Shown piece by piece: positions 51,461-59,995 of a stretch of DNA of 64,000 nt (its first letter is position 1; every line of letters starts with the position of its first letter). The notes under the pieces are model-generated. The model had not been told where the DNA came from. It saw only the letters and a program-made list of their open reading frames with translations, and made no database searches. The position numbers and the translations under genes are program-made. This DNA is from Nitrospirillum iridis (GTDB lineage: Bacteria; Pseudomonadota; Alphaproteobacteria; Azospirillales; Azospirillaceae): contig NZ_JACIIZ010000007.1 of NCBI RefSeq assembly GCF_014205765.1, positions 248,001 to 312,000 on the forward strand. Direction: 5' to 3'.

Positions 51461-54004
51461 ATGGCCTTTACCGACGCTACCGGCCCGAGCGCGCCGTTTG
51501 GCATGCCGTCGGGCTTCCTCGACCCCAGCAACCATTGGCCTTTCCGCCTGTGGCAGGATGGATTGGCCTATTCGGTGGATGCCTGGCAGCGCACGGCCCT
51601 GGTGATGGATGTGCTGCGCCAGCGCGGCGCCCAGTATCATGAGCACATGGCCCAGACGGCACCCACCGTCCTCAGCTTTGAAAGCGAGACGGTCCTGGAT
51701 GGCGCCACGCTGCCCCGGCCGGTGAATTATTCGCTGCAGCGCATCATCCCCCCGGCGGGCGTTGAACTGGATCTGAAGAAGCGGCCCTTCGTCGTCGTCG
51801 ATCCCCGCGCCGGTCATGGCCCCGGCATCGGCGGCTTCAAATCCGACAGCGAGATCGGTGTGGCGCTGGCGGCCGGCCACCCCTGCTATTTCATCGGCTT
51901 CCTGCCCCGGCCCCTGCCCGGGCAGACGGTGGAGGACGTCATCGCCGCCGAGGCCGCCTGCCTGGAGCGGGTCATCGCCCTGCATCCGGAGGCGGAGGGC
52001 AAGCCCGTGGTCATCGGCAACTGCCAGGCCGGCTGGCAGCTGATGATGACGGCGGCCATCCGGCCCGACCTGTTCGGCCCCATCATCATCGCCGGCACGC
52101 CGCTGTCCTTCTGGGCCGGGGTGCGGGGCAAGGACCCCATGCGCTACAGCGGCGGCCTGCTGGGCGGCAGCTGGCTGACCGCGTTCACCAGTGACATGGG
52201 TGCTGGCCTGTTCGACGGCGCTTGGCTGGTGCAGAATTTCGAGAATCTGAACCCTGGCAACACCTTGGTGGGCAAGCAGTACGCCCTGTGGGACAAGGTC
52301 GATACCGAGGCGTCGCGCTATCTGGGCTTTGAGAAGTGGTGGAACGGCCACGTCCTGCTGAACGGCGAGGAAATCCAGTACATCGTCGACAAGCTGTTCG
52401 TGGGCAACCGCCTGGCCACGGCCGACATCGTCACCAAGGACGGCGTGCGCGTGGATTTGCGCGCCATCCGGTCCCCCATCATCGTCTTCTGTTCCAAGGG
52501 CGATAACATTTCGCCGCCGCCACAGGCGCTGGGCTGGATCTCCGATCTGTATGAAAGCGTGGATGACATCCGTTGCCACGGCCAGACCATCGTCTACGCG
52601 GTGCATGAAAGTGTCGGTCACCTGGGCATCTTCGTATCGGCCGCCGTGGCGCGGAAGGAACACCGCGAGTTCGCCTCCAACATCGATTTCATCGATGTGC
52701 TGCCCCCGGGCCTTTACGAGGCGCAGATCCTGCCGGCGGAGGCCGCCCCCTCCGGCCAGTCGGGGCAGGAGGGCGACCCCAACGTTCTGCGCTTCGCCGC
52801 GCGCAGCATTGGCGACGTGGCCGCCCATGTGCAGCCCATCGCGGACGATGAGCGCCGCTTCGCCACCGTGTCCCGCCTGTCGCGGGTGACGCTGGGCCTC
52901 TACCGGGACTTCGTCCAGCCCTGGGTGCGCCAGATGATGGGCGAAACGACGGCGGAGGCGCTGCGCAACCTGCACCCCCTGCGCCTCAGCTACGAACTGT
53001 TTTCCGATACCAACCCGTGGCTGAACGGCGTGCCCGAGTTGGCCGCTGCCGCCCGGCGCGACCGCCGGCCGGTGGGGGCGGAAAATGTGTGGCGCGCGCT
53101 GGAGCAGCGGCTGGCCCACCACATGGAAACGGCACTGGACGTCTATCGCGATCGTCGCGACGCGGCGTGCGAGGCAATGTTCATGGGCATTTACGGGCAT
53201 CCGGTGACCCAGGCGCTGTTCGGCCTCAACGCCGATGACGCCCCGCCGCGCAGCCATCCGGGCGAGACCCCGGAGCACCGCCGCTTCCTGGCGGAACAGG
53301 GGGCGGAGCTGCGCCACCGCCTGCATGTGGGTGGCCTGCGCGAGGCCGGTATGCGGGCGCTGCTGCATGTGGCGCTGGCCGAGCGCATGGCCGATGCGCG
53401 GGGGTTCAACGCCCTGCGGGGCTTGCGCGACACCCATGGCCGCGGCTTGAGCCTGCCGGAGTTCAAGCAGCTGGTGCGTGACCAGTTCCTGATGCTGCTG
53501 CTGGACCCGGCCGCGGCATTGGAAACCCTGCCCGAACTGCTGGCCGGTGCCACGGCGGAGGAGATCGGCCGCTTGTCGGACAGTCTGGTGACGGTGGCCG
53601 GCGCCGCAGGTCCGCTGGATGTCCGCGGCCAGGAACGGCTGGACGGCTTACTGGCCCTGTTCCGGGACCTGGCGGCCAAGGCGCCTCCGGGAGAGGACGC
53701 TCACGTCGCGATGGCCCCGGTGGTGGACACGGTGCCGCCCAGCCCGGTGCCGCCCAGCCCGGTGTTGGACCAGGCGCCGACGCCCGAGGCGGATCCCAAG
53801 CCCGCCGCCAAGGCGCGCCGCGCCAAGGTCGTCGCCACCCCGAAACAGGCGCCACCGGGCGAACCGCCGCTCATCACCGGGGAACCGACCTTCCCGGCGG
53901 CAGATGTCGTGGCCGAGTCCAAACCTGGACCTGTCGCCCCGGCCCCGGTCGCCGGGCCCAAGCGGTCCCCGGCCCCCCGCCGCGCCAAGGTGCCCGGGCG
54001 GTAG
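51461..54004 (+). CDS. DUF3141 protein (PHA-synthase-like alpha/beta hydrolase)
   Basis: An 847-residue protein of the DUF3141 family. The N-terminal part is an alpha/beta hydrolase like PHA synthase: KKRPFVVVDPRAGHGPGIGG, then GNCQAGW (Cys188) as lipase box with Cys nucleophile, RSPIIVFCSKGDNISPPPQ with a catalytic Asp and VHESVGHLGIFVS with the His. A helical middle region and a C-terminal ~100-residue Pro/Ala/Lys tail (PAAKARRAKVVATPK, APRRAKVPGR) follow; the tail is disordered and basic. Biological role is unknown. GGAGAGG precedes the ATG. Confidence 0.9.
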   Translation: MAFTDATGPSAPFGMPSGFLDPSNHWPFRLWQDGLAYSVDAWQRTALVMDVLRQRGAQYHEHMAQTAPTVLSFESETVLDGATLPRPVNYSLQRIIPPAGVELDLKKRPFVVVDPRAGHGPGIGGFKSDSEIGVALAAGHPCYFIGFLPRPLPGQTVEDVIAAEAACLERVIALHPEAEGKPVVIGNCQAGWQLMMTAAIRPDLFGPIIIAGTPLSFWAGVRGKDPMRYSGGLLGGSWLTAFTSDMGAGLFDGAWLVQNFENLNPGNTLVGKQYALWDKVDTEASRYLGFEKWWNGHVLLNGEEIQYIVDKLFVGNRLATADIVTKDGVRVDLRAIRSPIIVFCSKGDNISPPPQALGWISDLYESVDDIRCHGQTIVYAVHESVGHLGIFVSAAVARKEHREFASNIDFIDVLPPGLYEAQILPAEAAPSGQSGQEGDPNVLRFAARSIGDVAAHVQPIADDERRFATVSRLSRVTLGLYRDFVQPWVRQMMGETTAEALRNLHPLRLSYELFSDTNPWLNGVPELAAAARRDRRPVGAENVWRALEQRLAHHMETALDVYRDRRDAACEAMFMGIYGHPVTQALFGLNADDAPPRSHPGETPEHRRFLAEQGAELRHRLHVGGLREAGMRALLHVALAERMADARGFNALRGLRDTHGRGLSLPEFKQLVRDQFLMLLLDPAAALETLPELLAGATAEEIGRLSDSLVTVAGAAGPLDVRGQERLDGLLALFRDLAAKAPPGEDAHVAMAPVVDTVPPSPVPPSPVLDQAPTPEADPKPAAKARRAKVVATPKQAPPGEPPLITGEPTFPAADVVAESKPGPVAPAPVAGPKRSPAPRRAKVPGR

Positions 54005-54011
54005 GCGAGGT

Positions 54012-54890
54012 TCAGGCCGGCCCCACCCCCCGTACCAGCTCTGCCAACACCTCCAGCGCCGGTTGGCGGGGGAAGGTGGGGCGGCTGACCAGGCGGATGA
54101 GGCGGCCGGTCTCCGCACCGGCCAGGGGGCGGAACACCACGTCCCGCCGCGCGGCGTGGGTTTCGGCCGCCAGCGCCGGCACCAGGGTGGTGCCGTAGCC
54201 CGCCGCCACCATGTTCAGCAGCGTCTCCAGACTGGTGGCGCGCAGCGACCAGCCGGCTGGATCGGGGCGGGCGCAGGCGGCCAGGGCCTGGTCGCGCAGG
54301 CAATGGCCGTCGGCCAGCACCAGCAGGTCTGGGGCCAGCGCCGCCTCCGGCACCGTCGCCAGTCCGGCGAGGGCATGGTCCGGGGGCAGGGCCGCCAGGA
54401 ACGCCTCCCGGAACAGCGGCCGCTCCACCAGGTCGTCACCCGCCACCGGTGTCGCGATCAGCGCGGCGTCCAATTGGCGGCGGCGCAGCCGCTCCACCAC
54501 CGCGTCGGTCGTGTCCTCCCACAATTCCAGGGTCAGGTGGGGACAGCGTTGGCGCAGGGGGGCGAAGACGCGGGGCATGAGATAGGGGCCCAGGGTGGGG
54601 ATGACGCCCAGGGTCAGCGGGCCCGTCAGCGGATCGCGGGCGCCGGCCAGGGCGACGATGGCGTCGGCCTCGGCCACCGCGCGGGCGGCATGCACCAGCA
54701 CCGCCTCCCCCAGCGGCGTGGGCGCCACCCATTTGTTGGTGCGTTCGAACAAGGCGGCGCCCAGCCGCGCCTCCAGTTTGGCCACCTGGCTGCTGAGCGT
54801 CGGCTGGCTGACGTTGCAGGCGGCGGCGGCCCGGCCGAAATGGCGGTGCTGGGCCACCGCCAGCAGGTATCGCAGGTCGCGCAGATTCAT
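54012..54890 (-). CDS. oxyR: hydrogen-peroxide sensor OxyR
   Basis: A 292-residue LysR-type regulator. MNLRDLRYLLAVAQHRHFGR and ACNVSQPTLSSQVAKLEARL form the DNA-binding part. The peroxide-sensing pair is conserved: GHCLRDQALAAC gives Cys197 and Cys206, the same nine-residue spacing as Cys199/Cys208 of E. coli OxyR. Oxidation makes a disulfide that changes DNA binding. It is divergent from the catalase gene, with a typical OxyR site between. ATG 54890 is preceded by AGGAG at a rather long distance; an upstream TTG is less likely. Confidence 0.93.
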   Translation of the reverse strand: MNLRDLRYLLAVAQHRHFGRAAAACNVSQPTLSSQVAKLEARLGAALFERTNKWVAPTPLGEAVLVHAARAVAEADAIVALAGARDPLTGPLTLGVIPTLGPYLMPRVFAPLRQRCPHLTLELWEDTTDAVVERLRRRQLDAALIATPVAGDDLVERPLFREAFLAALPPDHALAGLATVPEAALAPDLLVLADGHCLRDQALAACARPDPAGWSLRATSLETLLNMVAAGYGTTLVPALAAETHAARRDVVFRPLAGAETGRLIRLVSRPTFPRQPALEVLAELVRGVGPA

Positions 54891-54919
54891 CGGCGTCAGG
54901 GCTCCTGAGAAGGCGTTCA

Positions 54920-54956
54920 ATATATGTCAACTATCGTTGCGATATGAACAATCGAT
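54920..54956. promoter_or_regulatory. OxyR binding site
   Basis: Four tetranucleotides at 11-base steps, ATAT (54920-54923), CTAT (54931-54934), ATAT (54942-54945), CGAT (54953-54956), match the OxyR consensus ATAG-N7-CTAT-N7-ATAG-N7-CTAT at 13 of 16 bases with exact spacing. It lies between oxyR and the catalase gene and overlaps the oxyR upstream region. Confidence 0.85.
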
Positions 54957-55085
54957 TTTACGCATGACGTTGGGCGGCCTAATTTTCCCTTCGCCGGGAC
55001 CTCGCCCTACCCGCGATGGCGCCCAAATGTTTCCCCGGATACCGACCGCATGCGGTGTCCCCCCTTGGATGACGGAGTGTTCGCC

Positions 55086-56567
55086 ATGACCAACCAGCCG
55101 CCCCGCATGACCACCACGGCCGGCGCGCCCATCGCCGACAATCAGAACAGCCTGACCGCCGGTCCGCGCGGCCCCGTCCTGATGCAGGACTATCAGCTGA
55201 TGGAAAAGCTGGCGCACCAGAACCGGGAACGCATTCCGGAGCGCGTGGTGCATGCCAAGGGCTGGGGCGCTTTCGGCACCCTGACGGTGACGCACGACAT
55301 CACCCGCTATACCCGGGCCAAGCTGTTCGGCGCCGTCGGCAAGAAGACCGACCTGCTGATCCGCTTCTCCACCGTCGCTGGCGAACTGGGGGCGGCGGAT
55401 GCCGAGCGCGACGTGCGCGGCTTCGCGGTGAAGTTTTATACCGAGGAGGGCAACTGGGATCTGGTGGGCAACAACACGCCCGTCTTCTTCATCCGCGATC
55501 CGCTGAAGTTCCCCGACTTCATCCACACCCAGAAGCGCCACCCCCGCACCAACCTGCGCAGCCCGACGGCCATGTGGGACTTCTGGTCCCTGTCGCCGGA
55601 AAGCCTGCACCAGGTCACCATCCTGATGTCCGACCGCGGCCTGCCGCCCAGCCCGCGCTTCATGAACGGCTATGGCAGCCACACCTACAGCTTCTGGAAC
55701 GACCAGGGCGAACGCTTCTGGGTGAAGTTCCACTTCAAGACCCGGCAGGGCCACAAGCACCTGACCAACGACGAGGCGGCGCGGGTGGTGGGCCAATCCC
55801 GCGAGAGCTATCAGGAGGACTTGTTCGGCAGCATCGAGGCGGGCGACTTCCCGCGCTGGACCCTGCAGGTCCAGGTCATGCCCGAGGCCGAGGCGGGCCA
55901 GACGCCCTACAACCCCTTCGACCTGACCAAGGTGTGGCCGCATGCCGACTACCCGTTGATCGACGTCGGCGTGGTGGAGCTGAACCGCAACCCGGACAAC
56001 TACTTCGCGGAGATCGAGCAGGCGGCGTTCAGCCCGTCCAACGTGGTGCCCGGCATCGGCCACAGCCCCGACAAGATGCTGCAGGCCCGCATCTTCTCCT
56101 ACGCGGACGCCCACCGCTATCGCCTGGGCACGCATTACGAGGCGCTGCCGGTCAACCAGCCCAAATGCCCGGTGCACCACTATCACAAGGACGGGGCCAT
56201 GCGCTTCTTCCGCAACGACACCGGCAACCCCGACGCCTATTACGAGCCCAACAGCCTGGGCGGCCCGGCGCAGGACCCCAGCGTGGCGGAACCGCCGTTG
56301 CGCCTGTCGGGCGCGGTTGATCGCTATGACCACCGCGACGGCAATGACGACTACAGCCAGCCCCGCGCGCTGTTCACCCTGATGGATCAGGACCAGAAGG
56401 CGCGGCTGTTCGCCAACATCGCCGCCGCCATGCAGGGCGTGCCGCAGGGGATCGTGGATCGCCAGCTGGGCCACTTCGCCAAGGTCCATCCGGAGTATGC
56501 CGACGGCGTGCGCCGGGCGCTGGCCAGCGGCGAAGGCGCCGGCCGGCCGGAGACCGCCGTCTCCTGA
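55086..56567 (+). CDS. katA: monofunctional haem catalase
   Basis: A 493-residue small-subunit (clade 3-like) catalase that splits hydrogen peroxide. Active His56 ([12 protein letters not shown]), Asn129 ([12 protein letters not shown]) and haem ligand Tyr339 ([14 protein letters not shown]) are all present, and [20 protein letters not shown] is the family signature. No signal peptide. ATG 55086 lies behind a GGAG site; an upstream in-frame codon is not needed. It is divergent from oxyR with the OxyR site between, so induction by peroxide is expected, and is followed by a terminator. Confidence 0.96.
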   Translation: MTNQPPRMTTTAGAPIADNQNSLTAGPRGPVLMQDYQLMEKLAHQNRERIPERVVHAKGWGAFGTLTVTHDITRYTRAKLFGAVGKKTDLLIRFSTVAGELGAADAERDVRGFAVKFYTEEGNWDLVGNNTPVFFIRDPLKFPDFIHTQKRHPRTNLRSPTAMWDFWSLSPESLHQVTILMSDRGLPPSPRFMNGYGSHTYSFWNDQGERFWVKFHFKTRQGHKHLTNDEAARVVGQSRESYQEDLFGSIEAGDFPRWTLQVQVMPEAEAGQTPYNPFDLTKVWPHADYPLIDVGVVELNRNPDNYFAEIEQAAFSPSNVVPGIGHSPDKMLQARIFSYADAHRYRLGTHYEALPVNQPKCPVHHYHKDGAMRFFRNDTGNPDAYYEPNSLGGPAQDPSVAEPPLRLSGAVDRYDHRDGNDDYSQPRALFTLMDQDQKARLFANIAAAMQGVPQGIVDRQLGHFAKVHPEYADGVRRALASGEGAGRPETAVS

Positions 56568-56683
56568 TCCTGTTCCGCCTCGGGTCCCTGGGATTGTCCG
56601 TCCCACCCTGGCGCCCGTCCCCCAAACCGGCCCGTTCCCCGTGATCCCCACACCGGGAACTGGCCTTGGCACCAGGGAACCTG

Positions 56684-56727
56684 GTGGCCGGGTGTGTCCC
56701 AAAAACCACCCGGCCACATCTTTCTTT
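56684..56727 (+). terminator. intrinsic terminator of katA
   Basis: GTGGCCGGGTG (56684-56694) and CACCCGGCCAC (56707-56717) form a perfect 11-bp stem with a 12-base A-containing loop, followed by ATCTTTCTTT. It lies ~115 bases after the catalase stop. Confidence 0.75.
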
Positions 56728-56931
56728 AAGGGTCGCTCACTTTACAGTTGTGGCGGCGCCCCCCGGCGGCATAGCCTCTGGCCCATCACAACAAACGGTC
56801 ATACGTCGATGCGCCTCGTTCTCCAATTTAGCCAGCAAGCCGCTGTGCCGGTTGGGGCGGGGTATTGTCTGTTTATGACTGGGTCATTGGGGGTCAACGG
56901 CTAAACACCGTCCCCGACGCACCCTTGACAG
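56728..56931 (+). other. non-coding stretch between two terminators, possible small RNA or leader
   Basis: About 200 bases without a credible gene, located between the katA terminator and a second strong intrinsic terminator on the same strand. Something must be transcribed to be ended there: either a small RNA started inside this stretch, or a leader for the exporter gene downstream that is cut short by attenuation. Only a very short frame (ATG 56875, nine codons) occurs near the end. No known RNA family was recognised. Confidence 0.3.
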
Positions 56932-56973
56932 GCCCCGCGAGCCCAGCGCCCGCGGGGCTTTTTGTTGTTTTTT
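56932..56973 (+). terminator. strong intrinsic terminator before the LysE gene
   Basis: GCCCCGCG (56932-56939) and CGCGGGGC (56951-56958) form a perfect 8-bp GC stem, 11-base loop, then TTTTTGTTGTTTTTT. It is the longest T-tract of the window and lies 128 bases before the exporter start. Confidence 0.88.
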
Positions 56974-57100
56974 CATCCATACGCGACCCGCTTCCGCCCG
57001 CTGCCATTGGCCCATCCCGTCGAGGGGGCGATGGACTTGCCACCCGGTGTTTTCCGGGCCACGGGGTGGAAGGGTCCTTTGAGCTTGGGACGGTTCCCCC

Positions 57101-57799
57101 ATGGATTTGGACACGCTGATCACCATCGCCCCCAACCTGTTCCTCCCGGCGGCGTTCGCCGGCGTTTTCCTGAAGGCCATGCTGCTGGGCCTGGGTGTGG
57201 CGGCGCCCGTGGGCCCCATGGCGTTCCTGTGCATGCGCCGCACCTTGGCCGGTGGCTGGCGCCTGGGCCTGGCCACCGGGGCCGGCATCGCGGCCGGCGA
57301 CGGGATTTATGCCGGAATCGCCGCCCTGGGCCTGACGGAGGTGTCGGCCTTCCTGGCCGACCACAGCCGTCCGCTGCATCTCATGGCCGGCCTGTTCCTG
57401 GCGTGGCTGGGCTACGTCTCCCTGCGACCCAAGGCCCAGGCGCCCGCGACGGAGGCTGGCCGGTCGGTATCGGCTCGGGCGCTGACCTTGCCCCGCGCCT
57501 GGGCGTCGTCCCTCCTGCTGACGCTCACCAATCCGCCCACCATCATCGTCTTCGCCGCCATGCTCACCGCCTTCGTTCCCCTTTCCGCGCTGTCCAGTGC
57601 GGGGTTGATGCGTCTTCGCATCGCCACCACGGTGGCGGGTGTCGCCGCCGGGTCATTGCTATGGTGGGTGGCGCTGGTGGCGGGGGTGTGGATCTTGCGC
57701 GGGGTGATGGCGCCGCGCGTGGTCCGGGCGCTGGACGTCGCCGCCGGGCTGGCGTTCCTGGCCTTCGCGGCGGTGGAACTGCACCGCGCCGTGCTCTGA
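57101..57799 (+). CDS. LysE/RhtB family amino-acid exporter
   Basis: A 232-residue membrane protein with about six helices. FLKAMLLGLGVAAPVGPMAF and AGIAAGDGIYAGIAALGL are the family's N-terminal landmarks, followed by LFLAWLGYVSLRPK and SLLLTLTNPPTIIVFAAM. It should export an amino acid or similar small molecule. ATG 57101 is the first plausible start. It stands behind a strong terminator with a 128-base gap, so it needs its own promoter or anti-termination. Confidence 0.9.
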   Translation: MDLDTLITIAPNLFLPAAFAGVFLKAMLLGLGVAAPVGPMAFLCMRRTLAGGWRLGLATGAGIAAGDGIYAGIAALGLTEVSAFLADHSRPLHLMAGLFLAWLGYVSLRPKAQAPATEAGRSVSARALTLPRAWASSLLLTLTNPPTIIVFAAMLTAFVPLSALSSAGLMRLRIATTVAGVAAGSLLWWVALVAGVWILRGVMAPRVVRALDVAAGLAFLAFAAVELHRAVL

Positions 57800-57979
57800 G
57801 CCCCGGGTTCCCCCCCCCCAAGATCGACGCTGAAGGGCGTGGGGTGGAAGGACCTGCTTAAGCCCGACGGACGGGGGCTTTTGGCCGATGCCATGGATCG
57901 CATGCGCCTTTTACCGATCGGCCCGACCGGGATTAGGATCAGGCGTGGGACAAGGGATGGACCCGGCGGAGGGGTGGCG

Positions 57980-58420
57980 ATGGTGTTGCGCTTGGCGGCG
58001 GAGGATGCGGTCGACCTGACCGTGGTGTCGGGCCTGGTGCAGGACGCGCTTCTGCCCTTGTCCGACATCACCTGGTATCCGCGCGACGGTGTTTTCCTGA
58101 TGGTGCTCAACCGTTTCTGCTGGGAAAAGGCGGCGCGCGTGCCGCTGGCCGGCGATGAGGCCGCCGGGGAAGGCGACGGGCTGGAACGCGTGCACAGCGC
58201 GCTGGGCGTCAGCGGCGTGCGGCGGGTGCGCTACCGGGGGCTGGACCCCCATGACCGGACCCGTCCCCTCAGCCTGCTGGCGCTGGAGGCGGTGCCGGGC
58301 GGCATCCTCCTCCGCTTCGCGGCGGGGGGCGCCATCCTGCTGGACGGGCAGGACATGCGCCTCAAACTCGAAGACGTGTCGGAGCCGTGGCCTGCCCTGG
58401 TCGAACCGACGCACCATTAA
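57980..58420 (+). CDS. DUF2948 family protein
   Basis: A 146-residue soluble protein of DUF2948, a family of alphaproteobacteria often found close to hisD and UPF0262. LRLAAEDAVDLTVVSGLVQDA, LSDITWYPRDGVFLMVLNRFCWE and RVRYRGLDPHDRTRPLSLLAL are typical. GGAGGGG stands before ATG 57980 and the resulting length suits the family; an earlier start is unlikely. Function unknown. Here it lies ~3.5 kb from hisG, with an operon and a small gene in between. Confidence 0.87.
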   Translation: MVLRLAAEDAVDLTVVSGLVQDALLPLSDITWYPRDGVFLMVLNRFCWEKAARVPLAGDEAAGEGDGLERVHSALGVSGVRRVRYRGLDPHDRTRPLSLLALEAVPGGILLRFAAGGAILLDGQDMRLKLEDVSEPWPALVEPTHH

Positions 58421-58421
58421 T

Positions 58422-58940
58422 TCAGCGCCCGCCGCGATAGCGGCTCAGGATGTGGCGGCCTTCCGCCGACATCTGGGGCAGCACCTCCATCACGATGTCC
58501 TCCAGCACGGGTCCCAGCGGTTGGCGTTGTTCACGGGCCTGCGCCATGGCGGCGCGCAGGGCGGCGGTGTCCAGGGGGGTGCGGTCGATTTCCGTCCGCA
58601 CCTGGTCCATGGCGGCGGCGAAGCGGGCCTGCGTCTGTTCCAGTTGGGGGGTGTGGCTGAGGATGGCGCTCCGCAGCAGGCGCCGGTCATCCGGCGGCAG
58701 TTGCGCCGCCAATTGGCCGAAAAGGGTGGCCAACACGTTGCCGGCGGGGGTTCGGGCGATGGACGGGGGCAGGGCGCGCAGCGCCGCCTGCTGACGCCAT
58801 TGCTGCGCGCCGACGAAGGCCAGCAGGAACAGGTTGAGGGCCAGGGACAGGATCAGCGCCAGGCGCAGTGTCGGCGTGAGACGCATGGGGACAAGCCTTC
58901 TTTTGAATGCCGGAGGCGGGGAAGCGGGTCGGCGCGTCAT
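58422..58940 (-). CDS. CnrX-like periplasmic sensor (metal-resistance fold), no His cluster
   Basis: A 172-residue protein with one N-terminal membrane anchor (LRLALILSLALNLFLLAFVG) and a helical periplasmic part (LRSAILSHTPQLEQTQARFA, AALRAAMAQAREQRQPLG, MEVLPQMSAEGRHILSRY), as in the heavy-metal-resistance/CpxP-type proteins. CnrX binds metal through several His residues, but only two His are seen here, so the signal may not be a metal. ATG 58940 overlaps the anti-sigma stop (ATGA), so it is part of the sigma operon. Confidence 0.75.
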   Translation of the reverse strand: MTRRPASPPPAFKRRLVPMRLTPTLRLALILSLALNLFLLAFVGAQQWRQQAALRALPPSIARTPAGNVLATLFGQLAAQLPPDDRRLLRSAILSHTPQLEQTQARFAAAMDQVRTEIDRTPLDTAALRAAMAQAREQRQPLGPVLEDIVMEVLPQMSAEGRHILSRYRGGR

Positions 58941-59377
58941 TGCACCAGCCAGTCGCCACCCACGCCCGACAGGATGAACAGGGCGGCCAGGGAACCGGCG
59001 CCGGCGGGCCCCCCGGGTTCCGGTGACAGCCAGGTGCCGGCCAGCCAGCCGGCCACCACCATGGTGGCGAGGACGGCGCCGGCCGGCCGGAGCGTCAGCC
59101 AGGCGGCCCAAGGACGGGGCAGGGATGGGGCGGCCCGCTGTTGGCGGATACGGCGCAGGCTGGCGTCGATGCCGGCCTGGATACGGGCGGCGCCGGGCTG
59201 GGACTCCAGCCCATCGGGGGGTGGGGCGCTCCAGCGGCGCAGGGCTCCTTCCCACAAATCTTGCGCCGTGGCGTCATCGTCGCGCAGCCGCAAGGCCGCG
59301 CGCCGGGCCCGTGATGGCCAGGTGTCGATATCGGGCCCATGGGCCGCCAGCAGCCGGGCGAATTCCTCAACGGTCAT
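58937..59377 (-). CDS. membrane anti-sigma factor candidate
   Basis: A 146-residue protein with an acidic/helical cytosolic N-terminal part (EEFARLLAAHGPDIDTWPSR), a region DATAQDLWEGALRRW and one membrane helix (AGAVLATMVVAGWLAG), then a short periplasmic tail with a second hydrophobic stretch. It follows the sigma-factor gene by three bases and overlaps the CnrX-like gene, so an anti-sigma role (like CnrY) is inferred from position and topology, not from a known domain. Confidence 0.65.
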   Translation of the reverse strand: MTVEEFARLLAAHGPDIDTWPSRARRAALRLRDDDATAQDLWEGALRRWSAPPPDGLESQPGAARIQAGIDASLRRIRQQRAAPSLPRPWAAWLTLRPAGAVLATMVVAGWLAGTWLSPEPGGPAGAGSLAALFILSGVGGDWLVQ

Positions 59378-59380
59378 AGC

Positions 59381-59995
59381 TCACCCCTTTCGTCCCTTGA
59401 TGTCCTTGGCCCCGGTCTCCTTGCCGTCCTTGCGCAGCGCCCGTTCCAGCGCGCCGCGGGCACGGTGCAGCAGTGACCAGTACGCGGGCAGCGAGACGCC
59501 CAGCGTGGCCGATGCCTCCGGCCCCGGCATTTCCTGGTAATAGAACAGTACCAGGGCGGCGCGTTGCGTCTCTGGCAGCGTGGCCAGGGCGGCGCGCACC
59601 CGCTGCTCCTCCGACCAGCGTTCCATCCGCGCGGCCGCACCCTCCGCCGGGTCCGCCACGTCCATGGCGGCTTCCAGCGGGGCATGCCGGCGGCCGCGCA
59701 GCCGGTCCACGCACAGCCGATAGGTCACGGTGTAGAGCCAGGTGGACAGCCGCGCCCGGCCGGCTGTCCAGCGCTTGGCATGGTTCCACACCCGGACCAT
59801 CACCTCCTGCGCCACGTCGTCGGCCTCGGCGTCCGACCCCAGCAGCCGCTTCGCCAGCCGCCAGGTGGCGGCGTAATGGTGATGGCCCACCAGCCGTAGC
59901 GCGCCCTCGTCGCCATCGGCGATGCGGGCCATCAGGGCGTCGTCCGTCTCCCTGTCCGTTTCAGGGGGCGGGGGCAATGGCTGCGGGTCGGTCAC
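59381..59995 (-). CDS. ECF RNA polymerase sigma factor
   Basis: A 204-residue ECF sigma factor. Region 2: LMARIADGDEGALRLVGHH, RLAKRLLGSDAEADDVAQEV and RVWNHAKRWTAGRARLSTWL; region 4: LPETQRAALVLFYYQEMPGP with EASATLGVSLPAYWSLLHRA as the HTH. Start is GTG 59995, which overlaps the desaturase stop in GTGA; that translational coupling decides it. The operon order sigma, anti-sigma, periplasmic sensor resembles Cnr. Target promoters are not known. Confidence 0.92.
   Translation of the reverse strand: MTDPQPLPPPPETDRETDDALMARIADGDEGALRLVGHHHYAATWRLAKRLLGSDAEADDVAQEVMVRVWNHAKRWTAGRARLSTWLYTVTYRLCVDRLRGRRHAPLEAAMDVADPAEGAAARMERWSEEQRVRAALATLPETQRAALVLFYYQEMPGPEASATLGVSLPAYWSLLHRARGALERALRKDGKETGAKDIKGRKG

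Noticed and set aside
50831-53437. An open frame of 868 codons on the minus strand
   Set aside because: It lies opposite the DUF3141 and hypothetical genes, is rich in Arg, Gly, His and Gln as typical shadows of GC-rich genes are, and has no recognisable domain.
56875-56904. A nine-codon frame as an attenuator leader peptide for the LysE gene
   Set aside because: It is not enriched in one amino acid, as classical attenuator peptides are, and has no clear ribosome site.
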